Shown in pieces: positions 40,158 to 49,934 of a DNA stretch of 60,770 nt (position 1 is its first letter; each line of letters opens with the position of its first letter). A model generated the notes under the pieces. The model saw nothing but the letters and a program-made list of their open reading frames with translations, searched no databases and was not told the origin of the DNA. The stretch is from Thermoguttaceae bacterium (GTDB lineage: Bacteria > Planctomycetota > Planctomycetia > Pirellulales > Thermoguttaceae), in contig JAFZAL010000133.1 of assembly GCA_017557195.1 (NCBI GenBank), positions 1 to 60,770 on the forward strand. Reading direction: 5' to 3'. The translations under genes and the position numbers were made by a program.

Positions 40158-42239
40158 TTATATCATAATAACCCCGCTGGATCTCGGGTTCATGTTCATC
40201 GGGATTTCTTCGGCGCCGAGGATGGTCAGGTACGGGAACCGGTCTTGGAATAACGCCTGAACCAGAGCGCGGATTTCCGACGACGTAATCAAAACCGGCG
40301 GGCGGCGCATTGTACGAAGCTGTTCGATTTCAATTGCGAGTTTCTGGTCGAGCTGCGCTCGGAGCGACGGCGAAATGCCGATTTCCACGTCGTTGTCGAC
40401 GATGCGGCAGTTGTCGCGAATGGTTGTTTGCAGGTCAGGCGAAAGCATAATCGCCAGGATTTCGTTGTCGGAATCGGCGCAGGACGTGCAAATCGTTCTG
40501 CCGAGCTTGACTCGAACCCGTTCGACTTGTTCAATCAGATTCCCCGACGGGGCGCTGCCCAGGACGTCTAAAATCAGTTCCAGCTGACGAATCGGAACGC
40601 GCTGTTTGAGCAGTCGCTGTAACACCTGTTCGACGGCGGAAAGCGTCATGACGCTGGGAATCAGCTCGTCGACGACGGCGGGCGACGTCTTACGAAGCTG
40701 GTCGATTAACGCCTTGGCGGAATCGCGCGTGAGCAGTTCGTCTGCATGCAGAACGCAAAGCTCTTTGAGATGGTTGAAAATCAACTCAGACGGCTCGCGT
40801 ATGACGTAACCTTGATTTTTCGCTTCTTCAATCTGAGATCGGTTAATCCAGTAGCCCGGATTTTTGGTTTCCGGCTCCTGATCGAGCAGACCGGCAACCG
40901 TCCCGTACGCGTCGCCCAAATCGACGGCAAACGCCATGTCTGGATAAATCATCTTTTTGCATACCGGGACGCCATGCAGGTTGATTCTGTACTCGTTGGG
41001 TTCCAGTTCCGCGCTGGAATCTGTCACAGATACCTTCGGCAGAAGAACTCCCCATTCCCGGGCGAAATACCGCCGCGTTTCCCGAATCGCGTCCAGCAGG
41101 GTCTCCTGGGTAAAGACGCCTGTAAGCCCGCGCCCGAGCTGAATTTCAATCGGGTCGACGGTTAACAGGTTGTCTACCGCTGACGCCTTTTCCGATTCCG
41201 TCTTTTGAACGAGAATCTCTTCGCTGCGCCGCTGCTGTTCTTTGTTCCGTTCGTTGAGAATCCACGCCAAGCCGACAAACCCGGTTCCCAGCAGCATAAG
41301 CGGGATTTTGGGAAGCTGAGTCAACGTGAGGAGGAACAGAAAAACGCCGGTCGCCAACAGCGCCCCGGAATGGGAAAAGACTTGATGGGAGACTTCCTCC
41401 GGCAGTTCCGTCTTTTCGGCGCTTCGCGTCATGAGCATCGCCGCCGCCAGCGAGATGAGCAACGCGGGAAGCTGGCTAACCAGCCCGTCGCCGATGGTCA
41501 GCCGGGTAAAGACGTCCAGCGCGTTTGTTACATTCATGCCTTGTGACAGCCCGATAACCAGCCCGCCAACGATGTTGACTGCGGTTATACAAAGCCCGGC
41601 AATGGCGTCCCCGCGGACGAATTTGCTGGCGCCGTCCATAGCCCCGAAAAAGTCGGACTGCCGCCCCAGCTCCACGCGCCGGTTTTGGGCGTCCTGCTGG
41701 GTTATCAGCCCGGAATTGAGGTCGGCGTCGATGGCGGCTTGTTTCCCGGGGAGGGAATCCAGAGCAAATCGGGCGGCGACTTCGCTGATTCGCGACGCCC
41801 CTTTGGTAATCACGAGGAACTGAATCAGCACCAGAATCAGGAATATCACGACGCCGACAACCAGATTGGAGCCGGTAACGAAATTGCTAAAGGCGTTAAT
41901 CACCTGTCCCGCCGCCAGCGCGCCGTCAGCCGGGGCGTTGGTAAGAATCAGCCGGGTCGTGGCAATGTTCAAAACAAGGCGAAACAGCGTCGCCGCCAGC
42001 AGAATCGTGGGGAAGACGCTGAACTCAAGCGGCGTGCGAATAAACAGCACCGTCGAGAGCATCAATACGGCAAACGCCAGGTTGATTGAGAGCAGAAAGT
42101 CCATCGTCCACGCCGGCAGCGGCGCCAAGAGTACCGCGACCGCCAGGATTATCGAAATCGGCAGCAGCGCGGCGCGGAGGTATCGTCCCCATGAAGAGGA
42201 CGGCAAGGATTCGGACGACATCAGGGTAGGCGTTGACAT
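40158..42239 (-). CDS. flhA: Flagellar export gate protein FlhA
   Basis: The 693-residue protein has about eight N-terminal transmembrane helices, including the FHIPEP-family core (RTPLEFSVFPTILLAATLFRLVLN, KGASRISEVAARFALD, GKQAAIDADLN) with the expected SLPGKQ loop, and a C-terminal cytosolic ring domain (about 340-693). FlhA forms the export gate of the flagellar type III system. No other flagellar gene is in the window, which fits the scattered flagellar genes of planctomycetes. An injectisome SctV is less likely by overall likeness. Confidence 0.93.
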   Translation of the reverse strand: MSTPTLMSSESLPSSSWGRYLRAALLPISIILAVAVLLAPLPAWTMDFLLSINLAFAVLMLSTVLFIRTPLEFSVFPTILLAATLFRLVLNIATTRLILTNAPADGALAAGQVINAFSNFVTGSNLVVGVVIFLILVLIQFLVITKGASRISEVAARFALDSLPGKQAAIDADLNSGLITQQDAQNRRVELGRQSDFFGAMDGASKFVRGDAIAGLCITAVNIVGGLVIGLSQGMNVTNALDVFTRLTIGDGLVSQLPALLISLAAAMLMTRSAEKTELPEEVSHQVFSHSGALLATGVFLFLLTLTQLPKIPLMLLGTGFVGLAWILNERNKEQQRRSEEILVQKTESEKASAVDNLLTVDPIEIQLGRGLTGVFTQETLLDAIRETRRYFAREWGVLLPKVSVTDSSAELEPNEYRINLHGVPVCKKMIYPDMAFAVDLGDAYGTVAGLLDQEPETKNPGYWINRSQIEEAKNQGYVIREPSELIFNHLKELCVLHADELLTRDSAKALIDQLRKTSPAVVDELIPSVMTLSAVEQVLQRLLKQRVPIRQLELILDVLGSAPSGNLIEQVERVRVKLGRTICTSCADSDNEILAIMLSPDLQTTIRDNCRIVDNDVEIGISPSLRAQLDQKLAIEIEQLRTMRRPPVLITSSEIRALVQALFQDRFPYLTILGAEEIPMNMNPRSSGVIMI

Positions 42240-42611
42240 ATTATCTATTCGCAGGAATCGAGCCCCCGGCGATAAAACAATTACCGCCCCGACGGCTCTG
42301 TCAACGCTTATATTACTCTTTTTTCGATTTTCTGTCTATATCAATATAGAAAAATCAGGGTCGTTAGCACACAGATTCAACGGATGAAACGGATATTCAC
42401 CGATTGATAAACTGTGATTCTATTATAATCGACTAAAAGAGCATTATTCTAATTCTTAATTAGATAAATTAAGAAAGAAAGGAAACTTAGACTGACCGTT
42501 AACCAATCGGCGCGAATCAGTATTCTCCCGGGGGCTTATGCACCCCGGCTCGCCAAAATCCGTGTGCGGATGACCTGCGCTTAACCAAGAGAGGTATTCC
42601 TAATTCCTAAC
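42240..42611. other. Intergenic region with dispersed repeats
   Basis: No gene is visible in these 372 bases. It holds ACAGATTCAACGGAT-like degenerate repeats near 42371-42405, a CTTAATTAGATAAATTAAG inverted repeat near 42455 and copy 2 of the dispersed repeat at 42519-42577. Confidence 0.5.
42519..42577. repeat. Dispersed intergenic repeat, copy 2
   Basis: This is the partner of 34191-34248: CCCGGGGGC, CGCCAAAATCCGTG and TGACCTG in the same order. Confidence 0.6.
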
Positions 42612-43715
42612 TTAATTCTCGGGATTAACCCTGACGCGCAGAGCCGCCGCGGGACAGCAGCGTTCGCCGGGCGTTTTGCCGGGGCATTGTTTCAATCCGG
42701 CGCAGTTGAGACAGATGGCGTCTTCCAGTTTCCGCCCTTCGGCGAACGCAGCAAGGCTTTCCATGGTCGTCTGAGCGATGTTCGATTCCGCCTCCTGCGT
42801 GAAAAACGCTTGATGAGAAGAGACGATAACATTGGGAAACGTCGTCAGCCGCGCCAAGGCGTCGTCCTGCATGACGTCGCTGGAACGGTCTTCAAAGAAG
42901 TAGTCGGTTTCTTCCTCGTAGACGTCCAGCCCGGCGGCTCCGACTTGCCCGGTCTTTAACCCGTCAATGAGGGCGGCAGTGTCGATAAGCTTCCCGCGGC
43001 TGGTATTGATTATCACGACGCCGGGTTTCATTTCGGAAATGGTCTTTGCGTTAATCAGATGGACGTTGTCCGGCGTGAGCGGGCAATGGAGCGAAATAAT
43101 ATCGCTGTTACGGAAAAGCGTATCAAGGTCAACGTATTGGAAATGCAGTTCGTTCGCCGCTGCAGCGTTGGGGTAGAGGTCGTAGGCGAGAATGTTCATG
43201 CCGAACCCTTGTAACAGACCGATAAACACGCGACCGATTTTGCCTGTCCCGATAACGCCGATTGTCTTGCCCCGCAGGTCGAACCCCATCAGCCCGTTGA
43301 TGGAAAAGTTGCTTTCTCGGACCCGGTTGTAGGCGCGATGAATCTTCCGGTTAAGCGTCATGAGCAGCCCCAGCGCATACTCCGCCACCGCATAGGGGGA
43401 ATACTGCGGAACGCGAACGACCGGAATGCCGCGTTCGCAAGCCGCCTTGAGGTTGACGTTGTTGTACCCGGCGCAGCGCAGAGCGATCATCCGAACCCCG
43501 TTTTGGGCGAGGGACCCAATCGTTGGCTCGCTCAAGTCGTCGTTGACAAACGCGCAGACGGCGTCAAAACCTGCTGTCAGCGCCGCGGTTTGCGGGCGAA
43601 GCTTCTCTTCGAAATATGTCAGGTCGAATCCGTACTTTTTATTCTCCGCGTCGAAAAAACGACGGTCGTACGGCTTGGCGTCAAAAACGGCGACTTTGAA
43701 ATCTTTGTTGTTCAT
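42612..43715 (-). CDS. D-2-hydroxyacid (D-lactate) dehydrogenase
   Basis: The 367-residue NAD-dependent enzyme has GTGKIGR, RCAGYNNVNL, SLHCPLTPDNVHLIN, NTSRGKLIDT and a SSHQAFFTQEA catalytic His. This pattern fits fermentative LdhA (pyruvate to D-lactate). The C-terminus carries an extra tail of about 35 residues with five Cys (LNCAGLKQC, then GERCCPA), absent from E. coli LdhA, which might bind metal. Pyruvate kinase in the same neighbourhood fits fermentation. Confidence 0.88.
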   Translation of the reverse strand: MNNKDFKVAVFDAKPYDRRFFDAENKKYGFDLTYFEEKLRPQTAALTAGFDAVCAFVNDDLSEPTIGSLAQNGVRMIALRCAGYNNVNLKAACERGIPVVRVPQYSPYAVAEYALGLLMTLNRKIHRAYNRVRESNFSINGLMGFDLRGKTIGVIGTGKIGRVFIGLLQGFGMNILAYDLYPNAAAANELHFQYVDLDTLFRNSDIISLHCPLTPDNVHLINAKTISEMKPGVVIINTSRGKLIDTAALIDGLKTGQVGAAGLDVYEEETDYFFEDRSSDVMQDDALARLTTFPNVIVSSHQAFFTQEAESNIAQTTMESLAAFAEGRKLEDAICLNCAGLKQCPGKTPGERCCPAAALRVRVNPEN

Positions 43716-43720
43716 AGTTA

Positions 43721-43750
43721 GTTGCGAGTTGCGAGTAGCGAGTTGCGAGA
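43721..43750. repeat. GCGAGTT tandem repeat before ldhA-like gene
   Basis: Four near-copies of AGTTGCG occur immediately upstream of the start. It is the reverse complement of the ACTCGCA repeats in the lipid locus. Confidence 0.65.
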
Positions 43751-43803
43751 GGGGGACTAATTAATTATATTATTGTGATAAAGCGGAGACGGATTCCTGT
43801 CTA

Positions 43804-44682
43804 TTACTCCTCGTCAGGAATGACCTCGCCGCAGTTGTATGTGAACAGGCTGATAAACGTCTCGGGACTGATGTTGTGAACGTGGAAATGAACGGAACCG
43901 TCGGCGTAGATGAAATTGCATCCGCTGGGATGGAACGAGTAGAGTTCATTCGCGTTTTCGCAATTGATCATTTCCGTTCCGTAACAAAGCGTATGGGAAT
44001 AGAAAAACGCGTCGACGTCCGCCCATTTCGCGCCGGTAATCGAACTTTTATTGAGGTACTTGCCCTCTTTGTACCAGTACGGACGGCCGGCGTCCTCGAA
44101 AAACAAAAACGTGCAGGACAGCCCGTCTGTTACTTGTGACGCCTTGACGGAGTCGCCGTCCAGCTTGAGCATCCCTTCCCAGTTCATGCGTTGAGTGATC
44201 GCGCCGCTATTAAGCAGCGGCTTGGTAACGGAGGAGTCAATTTTGACGTTGGCGGCGTAGTCGGCGCGGTAGTCAGAAGTCTGAACCGTCGACGGGCAGC
44301 AAAAGGCGGGGATGTTGACCTTGTACGCCGTCTTATTGACGTCTTTATTCCAGTCAAAGCTGAAATCGAAGAGGTCGTAAACGCTTTGAAGTTCCATTTG
44401 TGGCAGAATAAACGTCAAGCAGTTGTGTTTGGGCGACGTGGTGTGCGACGGCGGAAAGCGCTGAAACGCCGCCTCGTAATTGATCATCGCCAGACCGATC
44501 TGCTTGAGGTTGTTGCTGCACTGAAGCCGTCTGGCGGACTCTCTAGCGGCTTGAACTGCGGGAACAAGCAGACCAATTAGTACTGCAATAATCGCAATGA
44601 CAACCAGCAGTTCAACCAGCGTAAAGCCGGGCGTCTTTATATCTTTTCGCATTCCAGAAAAAACGTTTTGCGTTCTTGCCAT
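43804..44682 (-). CDS. DUF1559 pseudopilin-like protein 1
   Basis: The 292-residue protein has a type IV prepilin N-terminus [21 protein letters not shown] after a short leader, which should be cut by prepilin peptidase. [19 protein letters not shown] and a late [15 protein letters not shown] follow, the H-X9-DG pattern of DUF1559. These pseudopilins are numerous in planctomycetes and are presumed to act at the cell surface. It is the third gene of an operon with a beta-helix protein and a paralogous DUF1559. Confidence 0.93.
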   Translation of the reverse strand: MARTQNVFSGMRKDIKTPGFTLVELLVVIAIIAVLIGLLVPAVQAARESARRLQCSNNLKQIGLAMINYEAAFQRFPPSHTTSPKHNCLTFILPQMELQSVYDLFDFSFDWNKDVNKTAYKVNIPAFCCPSTVQTSDYRADYAANVKIDSSVTKPLLNSGAITQRMNWEGMLKLDGDSVKASQVTDGLSCTFLFFEDAGRPYWYKEGKYLNKSSITGAKWADVDAFFYSHTLCYGTEMINCENANELYSFHPSGCNFIYADGSVHFHVHNISPETFISLFTYNCGEVIPDEE

Positions 44683-44730
44683 ATTGAAATTGACTGCTAA
44701 TTATTCTGATAAAGGCGGATATAATCTTTG

Positions 44731-47583
44731 TTACGGAGCCAGACGGAATGCGTCGGGGTCGATCGCCAGAGCGGCTTTGAGTACCGGGACGGCGTCGCCG
44801 GGTTGGCGTCCGGAAAGAATAATCGTATTCTTACCTTTGGAGAGCGGAATTGGTCGGTTGGGGCCTGCGCCGTCGCCCCCGTAAACGGGAGACGCAACGT
44901 TGACCCACGGTTGGTCTGCTCGCTTTGAACCGTGGGAGATAACGTTCTTCTTCTCTTGTCCGTTAAGCGACATGTAACGCCACGCGCCGGACTGCGACCC
45001 GGTCTTCGCAAAGAGCCAGTATTCGCCATCGGTGGGAACGTTAAATACCAGCGCGACGCCGCCATCGGGATTCTTTGATATGGACGAAGCGTAAATCGCG
45101 TCTTTGCGCGCCTGCGCCAAAAGCCGGGCGTTTTCGCGGGAATCGACTGTAACGGAAACGACGCGCGAGAACCCGGACGGAGTTCTAATCGCAAACGCCG
45201 ACGTGTACCGTCGCGCCTGTTTGACGCCGGCGGTATTGACGCGAACCGTCAGCGTTGCCGTCTGCCCGGATTTGAGCGTTCCCGACGAAGGCGTTACAGT
45301 AAAGAAATCGGCGGCGTCAGGCTGAACGATCTGGAACGAGTCGGAATAGCCCGTTCCCTTGACGAGAATCTTTATCTCGGCTTTGTCGGTGGAGGCGTCG
45401 TTTTTAGCGGACAGTTCAACCGTCTGAATTGACGTGTCAAAGGGAACCGGACGGAACGGAATCGATTCAACCCCGGTTTTATCAATCGCGCCAATACTGA
45501 CGCTCGAACGGGCGGCGAAGTTCGCAACGGCTTTGCCTTTTCCGAACGCGGGCGAATTGGTCTTTAATTGAAAGCGTCCTGAAGATTCGTTGAGAAACAG
45601 CTTGTCGGACGAGTCCAGAGCGATTCCATGCTGTTCTTGCTGGTATTTGCTTTGAACGTCTTGAATTTGCTTTGCCGCGCCCCAGCCTGTAATTAAATCG
45701 TAATCGAAATCGGACTGCAGCGGCGCGAAGAACTGACGGTTTGTAACGCTTCCGCCAACGTAGAGGTTGTTGCGGCTAAACGCCTTGAACAGGGGCGGCT
45801 TACGGTTTGCCAGGGCGTCGTATTCGGACTGCGAACCGCCGGGGCTGGAAATGCCGCCGTATCCGACAACCGTGTTGTTGATAAAGTGAAGACGCCCCAA
45901 GCCGAGGTTTCCGAAAACGTTTTTAATCCCGGCGCCGACCAGGTCGAACTCGTCGCCAGCGTTGCAAAAGACGTTGTTGTAATACCACGCCGGACCGAGC
46001 TTGCATGGGGCTGTACTCACGCCGCACAGACAGCCTTCCGTTCTGTTATAGAAGAATCGGGCGTTGATCTGTCCGCCGTCCAGCTCCATGCCGTCGTCGT
46101 TGCCGAACCCGAAGAAATTTCCGCAGACCTCCGCGTCCTGCCAAATCGCGCCGTTGTCTTTTCCGTTGCCCAGCCCTTCGGAAACATCGTTCCAGCGGTG
46201 AGCGTCCGACCCGATAAAGTCGTTGTACCGAACGGCAACGTCTGTCGAATACCCAATGCACAGCGCGTTCGGTCCGGCGGGATGGGAATAGAACCAGCTG
46301 TTCGCCGTTCCCCGCGGGTCGTGAACCCAGTTGCGTTCAATGAGCAGATGGGACGAGTTCGTAACGTAAATTCCGGCGTCGTAGTTGATGGCTTTTCCGT
46401 TTGGCTCGTAATATTTGCCGTCAAGGTCAACTCGCTGCGTCCCGATTCTCCCATAACCGGAAATGTCGCAGTTGAGAATCTGGACGTCGCGGCAGTTGTC
46501 GAGCTGAATTCCGTGACGACGTCCGCCGCGAATCGTCAAACCCTCTAAAATGACGTATTCAACGTTAGACAGGAAAACGGCGGATTCGTTCTCGTTCCCA
46601 CCGTCGATGGTCGCGCCCGGCGCCAGAATGTAACGGATATAACCGCTTTGAGTTCCCGATTCCGTAATCGTCTGCGGGGCAAGCGTTTCGTTCTGCTTTC
46701 CCAGTACAACGGTTTTGGCGACAGGGACGTCAACGGACTTCGTTTTGAATTCGCCTTTGAACTGTCGAACGCCCAGCGGGGATTTAATGGCGACTTCGTA
46801 TTGATATTCCGTATTCTCTTGCAGATGAACGAACGTACCTCGAGCGCACCGCTGACCTGGCACACAAACCAGCGGGAATCCTTCTTGCCAAAGCGGGTTC
46901 TGATTGGTTTTGGTTGGCTTGACGCGAAATCGCATTTTGGACTGGAACTGTGATTCGTCATCCGGTACGCCGACGTTGACGTTGATACTGCAAACGCGGT
47001 ATCCGGGAACAACTTCAAATTCCGGCGCGTTGGCGGTTAAAGAAACCGCCTCGTCCTTCTTCTCCGGTTTCGATTTCGGCACGTAGACCTCAACGAGCGT
47101 TTCCGTTTCAACGAGTTTAATCTCCGTAAAGACGAATTTCTTCCCGATTTGTCCGCGGGTTTCGATTCGCAGCAGGGCTTGAATGGAGTCCGCCTCTCCC
47201 GTATTGACAGACAACAGCGTTGGAACCGTTTTGTTATCTACGGGCGGAAATCCGTACATGGCAGGACGGGCTATTTCCTTTTTGTCTTTGAAGAGCTTGA
47301 TTTGCAGGCACGCTTTTTGCGGCGCATCGGCGTCGATTTTGGCGCTGAAGAGTAAATTGACATTCTTTTTGGTCAGATTAACCGTCTGCCCCAGTTCCGT
47401 TAACCGCCCCGGCGTTTCTTTTAAGACGGTAATCTCGACGCCGTTGGGAACGGCTTTGACCTCGGTAGAATCGGAATAATGACGCCAGTTGGTTAACGGC
47501 GGCGTCAGCAAGGACGCCGCTTCATCTGCATTAACAGCTGTTGCATAAAGAAGAACAAACAGCAGAATGGTTAATCGTTTCAT
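44731..47583 (-). CDS. Secreted right-handed beta-helix protein
   Basis: The 950-residue protein has a signal peptide (MKRLTILLFVLLYATAVNA). An N-terminal beta domain comes first, then a fibronectin-like section (about 200-280), a pectate-lyase-type beta-helix (about 300-620; ILEGLTIRGGRRHGIQLDNC, LLIERNWVHD) and C-terminal Ig/CBM-like modules. It probably binds or cleaves polysaccharide outside the cytoplasm. It lies between two DUF1559 genes, 2 and 48 bases away, and is likely co-transcribed. Catalytic residues are not identifiable by eye. Confidence 0.82.
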   Translation of the reverse strand: MKRLTILLFVLLYATAVNADEAASLLTPPLTNWRHYSDSTEVKAVPNGVEITVLKETPGRLTELGQTVNLTKKNVNLLFSAKIDADAPQKACLQIKLFKDKKEIARPAMYGFPPVDNKTVPTLLSVNTGEADSIQALLRIETRGQIGKKFVFTEIKLVETETLVEVYVPKSKPEKKDEAVSLTANAPEFEVVPGYRVCSINVNVGVPDDESQFQSKMRFRVKPTKTNQNPLWQEGFPLVCVPGQRCARGTFVHLQENTEYQYEVAIKSPLGVRQFKGEFKTKSVDVPVAKTVVLGKQNETLAPQTITESGTQSGYIRYILAPGATIDGGNENESAVFLSNVEYVILEGLTIRGGRRHGIQLDNCRDVQILNCDISGYGRIGTQRVDLDGKYYEPNGKAINYDAGIYVTNSSHLLIERNWVHDPRGTANSWFYSHPAGPNALCIGYSTDVAVRYNDFIGSDAHRWNDVSEGLGNGKDNGAIWQDAEVCGNFFGFGNDDGMELDGGQINARFFYNRTEGCLCGVSTAPCKLGPAWYYNNVFCNAGDEFDLVGAGIKNVFGNLGLGRLHFINNTVVGYGGISSPGGSQSEYDALANRKPPLFKAFSRNNLYVGGSVTNRQFFAPLQSDFDYDLITGWGAAKQIQDVQSKYQQEQHGIALDSSDKLFLNESSGRFQLKTNSPAFGKGKAVANFAARSSVSIGAIDKTGVESIPFRPVPFDTSIQTVELSAKNDASTDKAEIKILVKGTGYSDSFQIVQPDAADFFTVTPSSGTLKSGQTATLTVRVNTAGVKQARRYTSAFAIRTPSGFSRVVSVTVDSRENARLLAQARKDAIYASSISKNPDGGVALVFNVPTDGEYWLFAKTGSQSGAWRYMSLNGQEKKNVISHGSKRADQPWVNVASPVYGGDGAGPNRPIPLSKGKNTIILSGRQPGDAVPVLKAALAIDPDAFRLAP

Positions 47584-47585
47584 GA

Positions 47586-48449
47586 TTAAAATTCGTCGTC
47601 AGGGATGATTTCCCCGCAGTTGTATGTAAAGAGACTGACAAACGTTTCCGGATTAATATCGTTTAAGATGTAATGAACGGAACCGTCGCAAAAAACGAAA
47701 TTACATCCTCCCGGATGGAAGGAATATATCTCGTTGTCATTTCTGCAGTTGAGAAACTGGAATTTGTTGCATACCTTATGGGTGTAGAAATAGGCGTCTC
47801 TGTCAGCCCATTGCGCGCCTGGAATAGTATTGTCGTTTGCGTACTTGCCTTCTTTATATTTGTAGGGCCGACCCGCGTCTTCAAAAAACAAAAACGTGGT
47901 CGACAACCCGTCTGTAATCTGAGACGCCTTGACAGACTTGCCGTCTGTCTTTAGGACTCCTTCCCAATTCAGACGCGAAGTAATAGGTTTATTTTCGCCA
48001 ACCAAAGGTTTGATATAATCGGTAGTGGGATCAATATAAACGTCGGCGGCGTAGTCTGCGCCGTAGTCGTTGTATTGAACCGTTGACGGACAGCGAAAAG
48101 CGGGAATGTTGACCTTGACTGCATCAATATTGACGTCTTTATTCCAGTCTTTCTTGAAATCAATACGGTCGTAAACGCTTTGAAGTTCCATGAACGGCAG
48201 AATGAACGACAGACAGTTGTGCTTCGCCGGCGTGTCTATATGAGACGGCGGAAAGCGTTTATACGACGCCTCGTAGTTAATCATCGCCAAACCGATCTGT
48301 TTGAAATTGTTGCTGCACTGAAGACGTCTTCCGGATTCTCTTGCAGACTGAACGGCTGGAAGGAGCAGCCCAATCAACACCGCGATAATCGCGATGACAA
48401 CTAACAGTTCAACCAGCGTAAAACCGAAAGTCTTTCTTTCGTTTCCCAT
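47586..48449 (-). CDS. DUF1559 pseudopilin-like protein 2
   Basis: The 287-residue paralogue of the 43804-44682 protein (about two thirds identical by eye) has the same prepilin signal and [16 protein letters not shown] tail. It starts the three-gene operon; its stop is two bases from the beta-helix start. Confidence 0.93.
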   Translation of the reverse strand: MGNERKTFGFTLVELLVVIAIIAVLIGLLLPAVQSARESGRRLQCSNNFKQIGLAMINYEASYKRFPPSHIDTPAKHNCLSFILPFMELQSVYDRIDFKKDWNKDVNIDAVKVNIPAFRCPSTVQYNDYGADYAADVYIDPTTDYIKPLVGENKPITSRLNWEGVLKTDGKSVKASQITDGLSTTFLFFEDAGRPYKYKEGKYANDNTIPGAQWADRDAYFYTHKVCNKFQFLNCRNDNEIYSFHPGGCNFVFCDGSVHYILNDINPETFVSLFTYNCGEIIPDDEF

Positions 48450-48472
48450 TTTTTCCCCCAGTGAAAAATCTG

Positions 48473-49381
48473 TTAAACTCTCATTTTAAAAAAGTATAAA
48501 ATTCCGATGGCTGTTGCCAGCCAAAGAATAATGCATATAATTAACGGTTTATCCGAAACAATCGCGTCTACAGGACCATCGTGTTTTCCGCTCATGGAGT
48601 CGAGCATGAACCGAAAAATCCCGTAAAAAACAAACGGAACCGTATAGATTAAACAGGACGTGTTATGAAGCGCAATGGTGTCAGATGAAACGGTGTAAAG
48701 CATATAGGACAGCAAAGAGCATGTGGCAGTAACTCCAAGCAGGACGTCCAGAAATTGGGAAGAGTAAATTTGCAAGGAAGAACGATACTCGGAGTCGGCT
48801 CCAACGCATTCCATTCGACGTTTGCCGAATCCCATAAATAACGACATCGACCACCCGCAAATCAAAATCCATTGCGACGGGACGGCTAATAAAATAGCGC
48901 AGCCGCCGAGAATTCTCAAAACGAATCCTATTGCGATGCAAAAGACGTCAAGAAGAACCTGTTTGCGAAAAAGAAAATCGTAAACAAAACTATTACAGAG
49001 ATATGCCGCTCCAACTATCGAAAAATATACAACAGGTTTCTGAAATTCTTCCCGATAAAAGTACATCCCCGCCAACGCTGCAAACGGAACCAGGATCAAA
49101 AGAATAAAAATTGTTATTGCAACTGGAATTGAAATCTTGCCCGAGGCAATGGGACGATTGCATTTTCGCGGATGCTGACGGTCAGATTCGCGGTCGCAAA
49201 TGTCGTTAAGAATATAAACCGCGCTGGACCATGAACAAAAGCAGACGGTAGCAAAAATAGACAACAGCGCTGCCGTCCAGACGTTGGGCGTCCACAGCGC
49301 TCCCGAAAACAGAAGCGGAAATAACACGAAAACATTTTTGAACCAATGTTTCGGACGAAGTAACTGTATCAGTGAGTACAT
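48473..49381 (-). CDS. UbiA-family prenyltransferase (polyprenyl-P phosphoribosyltransferase-like)
   Basis: The 302-residue protein has about nine membrane helices. It has [19 protein letters not shown] and [26 protein letters not shown], the first Asp-rich motif in the form seen in decaprenyl-phosphate phosphoribosyltransferases (Rv3806c type). Those enzymes join polyprenyl phosphate to phosphoribosyl pyrophosphate, giving a ribosyl/arabinosyl lipid donor. A divergent polytopic membrane gene at 49935 could use that donor. Other UbiA substrates are possible. Confidence 0.78.
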   Translation of the reverse strand: MYSLIQLLRPKHWFKNVFVLFPLLFSGALWTPNVWTAALLSIFATVCFCSWSSAVYILNDICDRESDRQHPRKCNRPIASGKISIPVAITIFILLILVPFAALAGMYFYREEFQKPVVYFSIVGAAYLCNSFVYDFLFRKQVLLDVFCIAIGFVLRILGGCAILLAVPSQWILICGWSMSLFMGFGKRRMECVGADSEYRSSLQIYSSQFLDVLLGVTATCSLLSYMLYTVSSDTIALHNTSCLIYTVPFVFYGIFRFMLDSMSGKHDGPVDAIVSDKPLIICIILWLATAIGILYFFKMRV

Positions 49382-49426
49382 GGTTAAAAATGGCTAAAAT
49401 TATGAACACATAAATACATTGTATTT

Positions 49427-49454
49427 ATTATAGGCAATTATCTGACAAAAGCAA
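49427..49454 (-). promoter_or_regulatory. Possible UbiA-gene promoter
   Basis: Minus strand TTGCTT (49454-49449) and TATAAT (49432-49427), 16 bases apart, about 45 bases upstream of the start. Confidence 0.5.
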
Positions 49455-49559
49455 GGGGACGCGATTTTAAATTCTTTTTTTATTCAAAAATGAGAAAAAA
49501 TACATCTCCCCCCCTTCACATTCAATTTGTATTGTTTAAGATTAAATATAGAGAAATAA

Positions 49560-49820
49560 TTTTCTCAAAAAGAAATACATGAGTGAGTCGTTTCAAACGA
49601 CTTTAGAGCGAATGTAGTCAAAAACAAACCGATTTTACAACAAATTACCACATCAGCGAAAGCTGAATTCACGAGATTGGTTTGTCAGGGCGGCATTCCT
49701 GTGCTTACATATATCTGTTGCATGGGAGTGTCTGTCCTGTTATGTTATTCGTGGTCCCTGTGGTAAGGGTGTTGTAAGTAACTGACAGGTGCAGACTCTC
49801 CCTCTTTTATTTCTTGTTTT
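49560..49820 (+). ncRNA. Candidate structured RNA or long leader
   Basis: Within a 553-base gap without an ORF, ACAAACC (about 49625) pairs with GGTTTGT (about 49678) around TCAGC-GAAA-GCTGA, a GNRA tetraloop hairpin (about 49652-49665). A second long hairpin at 49724-49802 pairs GGGAG, GTCTG, CCTGT and TTA with TAA, ACAGG, CAGAC and CTCCC, with a CCCT/AGGG inner stem, and is followed by a T-rich run. AGTCGTTTCAAACGACT precedes both. The strand is assigned from the T tract. It may be a small RNA, a riboswitch-like leader of the 49935 gene, or two terminators. No known family was recognised. Confidence 0.5.
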
Positions 49821-49934
49821 ATCGTTCCAAAACCAGCTGACAAACAAAATATATCAATATTTTGAGACGTTCAGTCAACTTCGTTTTCCTTTATGCTGTA
49901 ACGGTAGATTCTCCTTAAAGAACAGGAATGAATT

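Larger units (their letters stand above)
49382..49934. other. Long divergent gap between UbiA gene and membrane gene
   Basis: It contains the UbiA promoter candidate, a run of C at 49507-49514 and the structured segment. No coding frame of note is seen. Confidence 0.5.

Noticed and set aside
40158-42239. Injectisome export gate (SctV)
   Set aside because: Overall sequence and length fit FlhA, and no other type III injectisome gene is near.
49560-49820. 6S RNA, SRP RNA, tmRNA or RNase P RNA
   Set aside because: The conserved cores of SRP, tmRNA and RNase P are absent, and the two hairpins do not form the single 6S rod with a central bubble. Left as an unassigned structured region.
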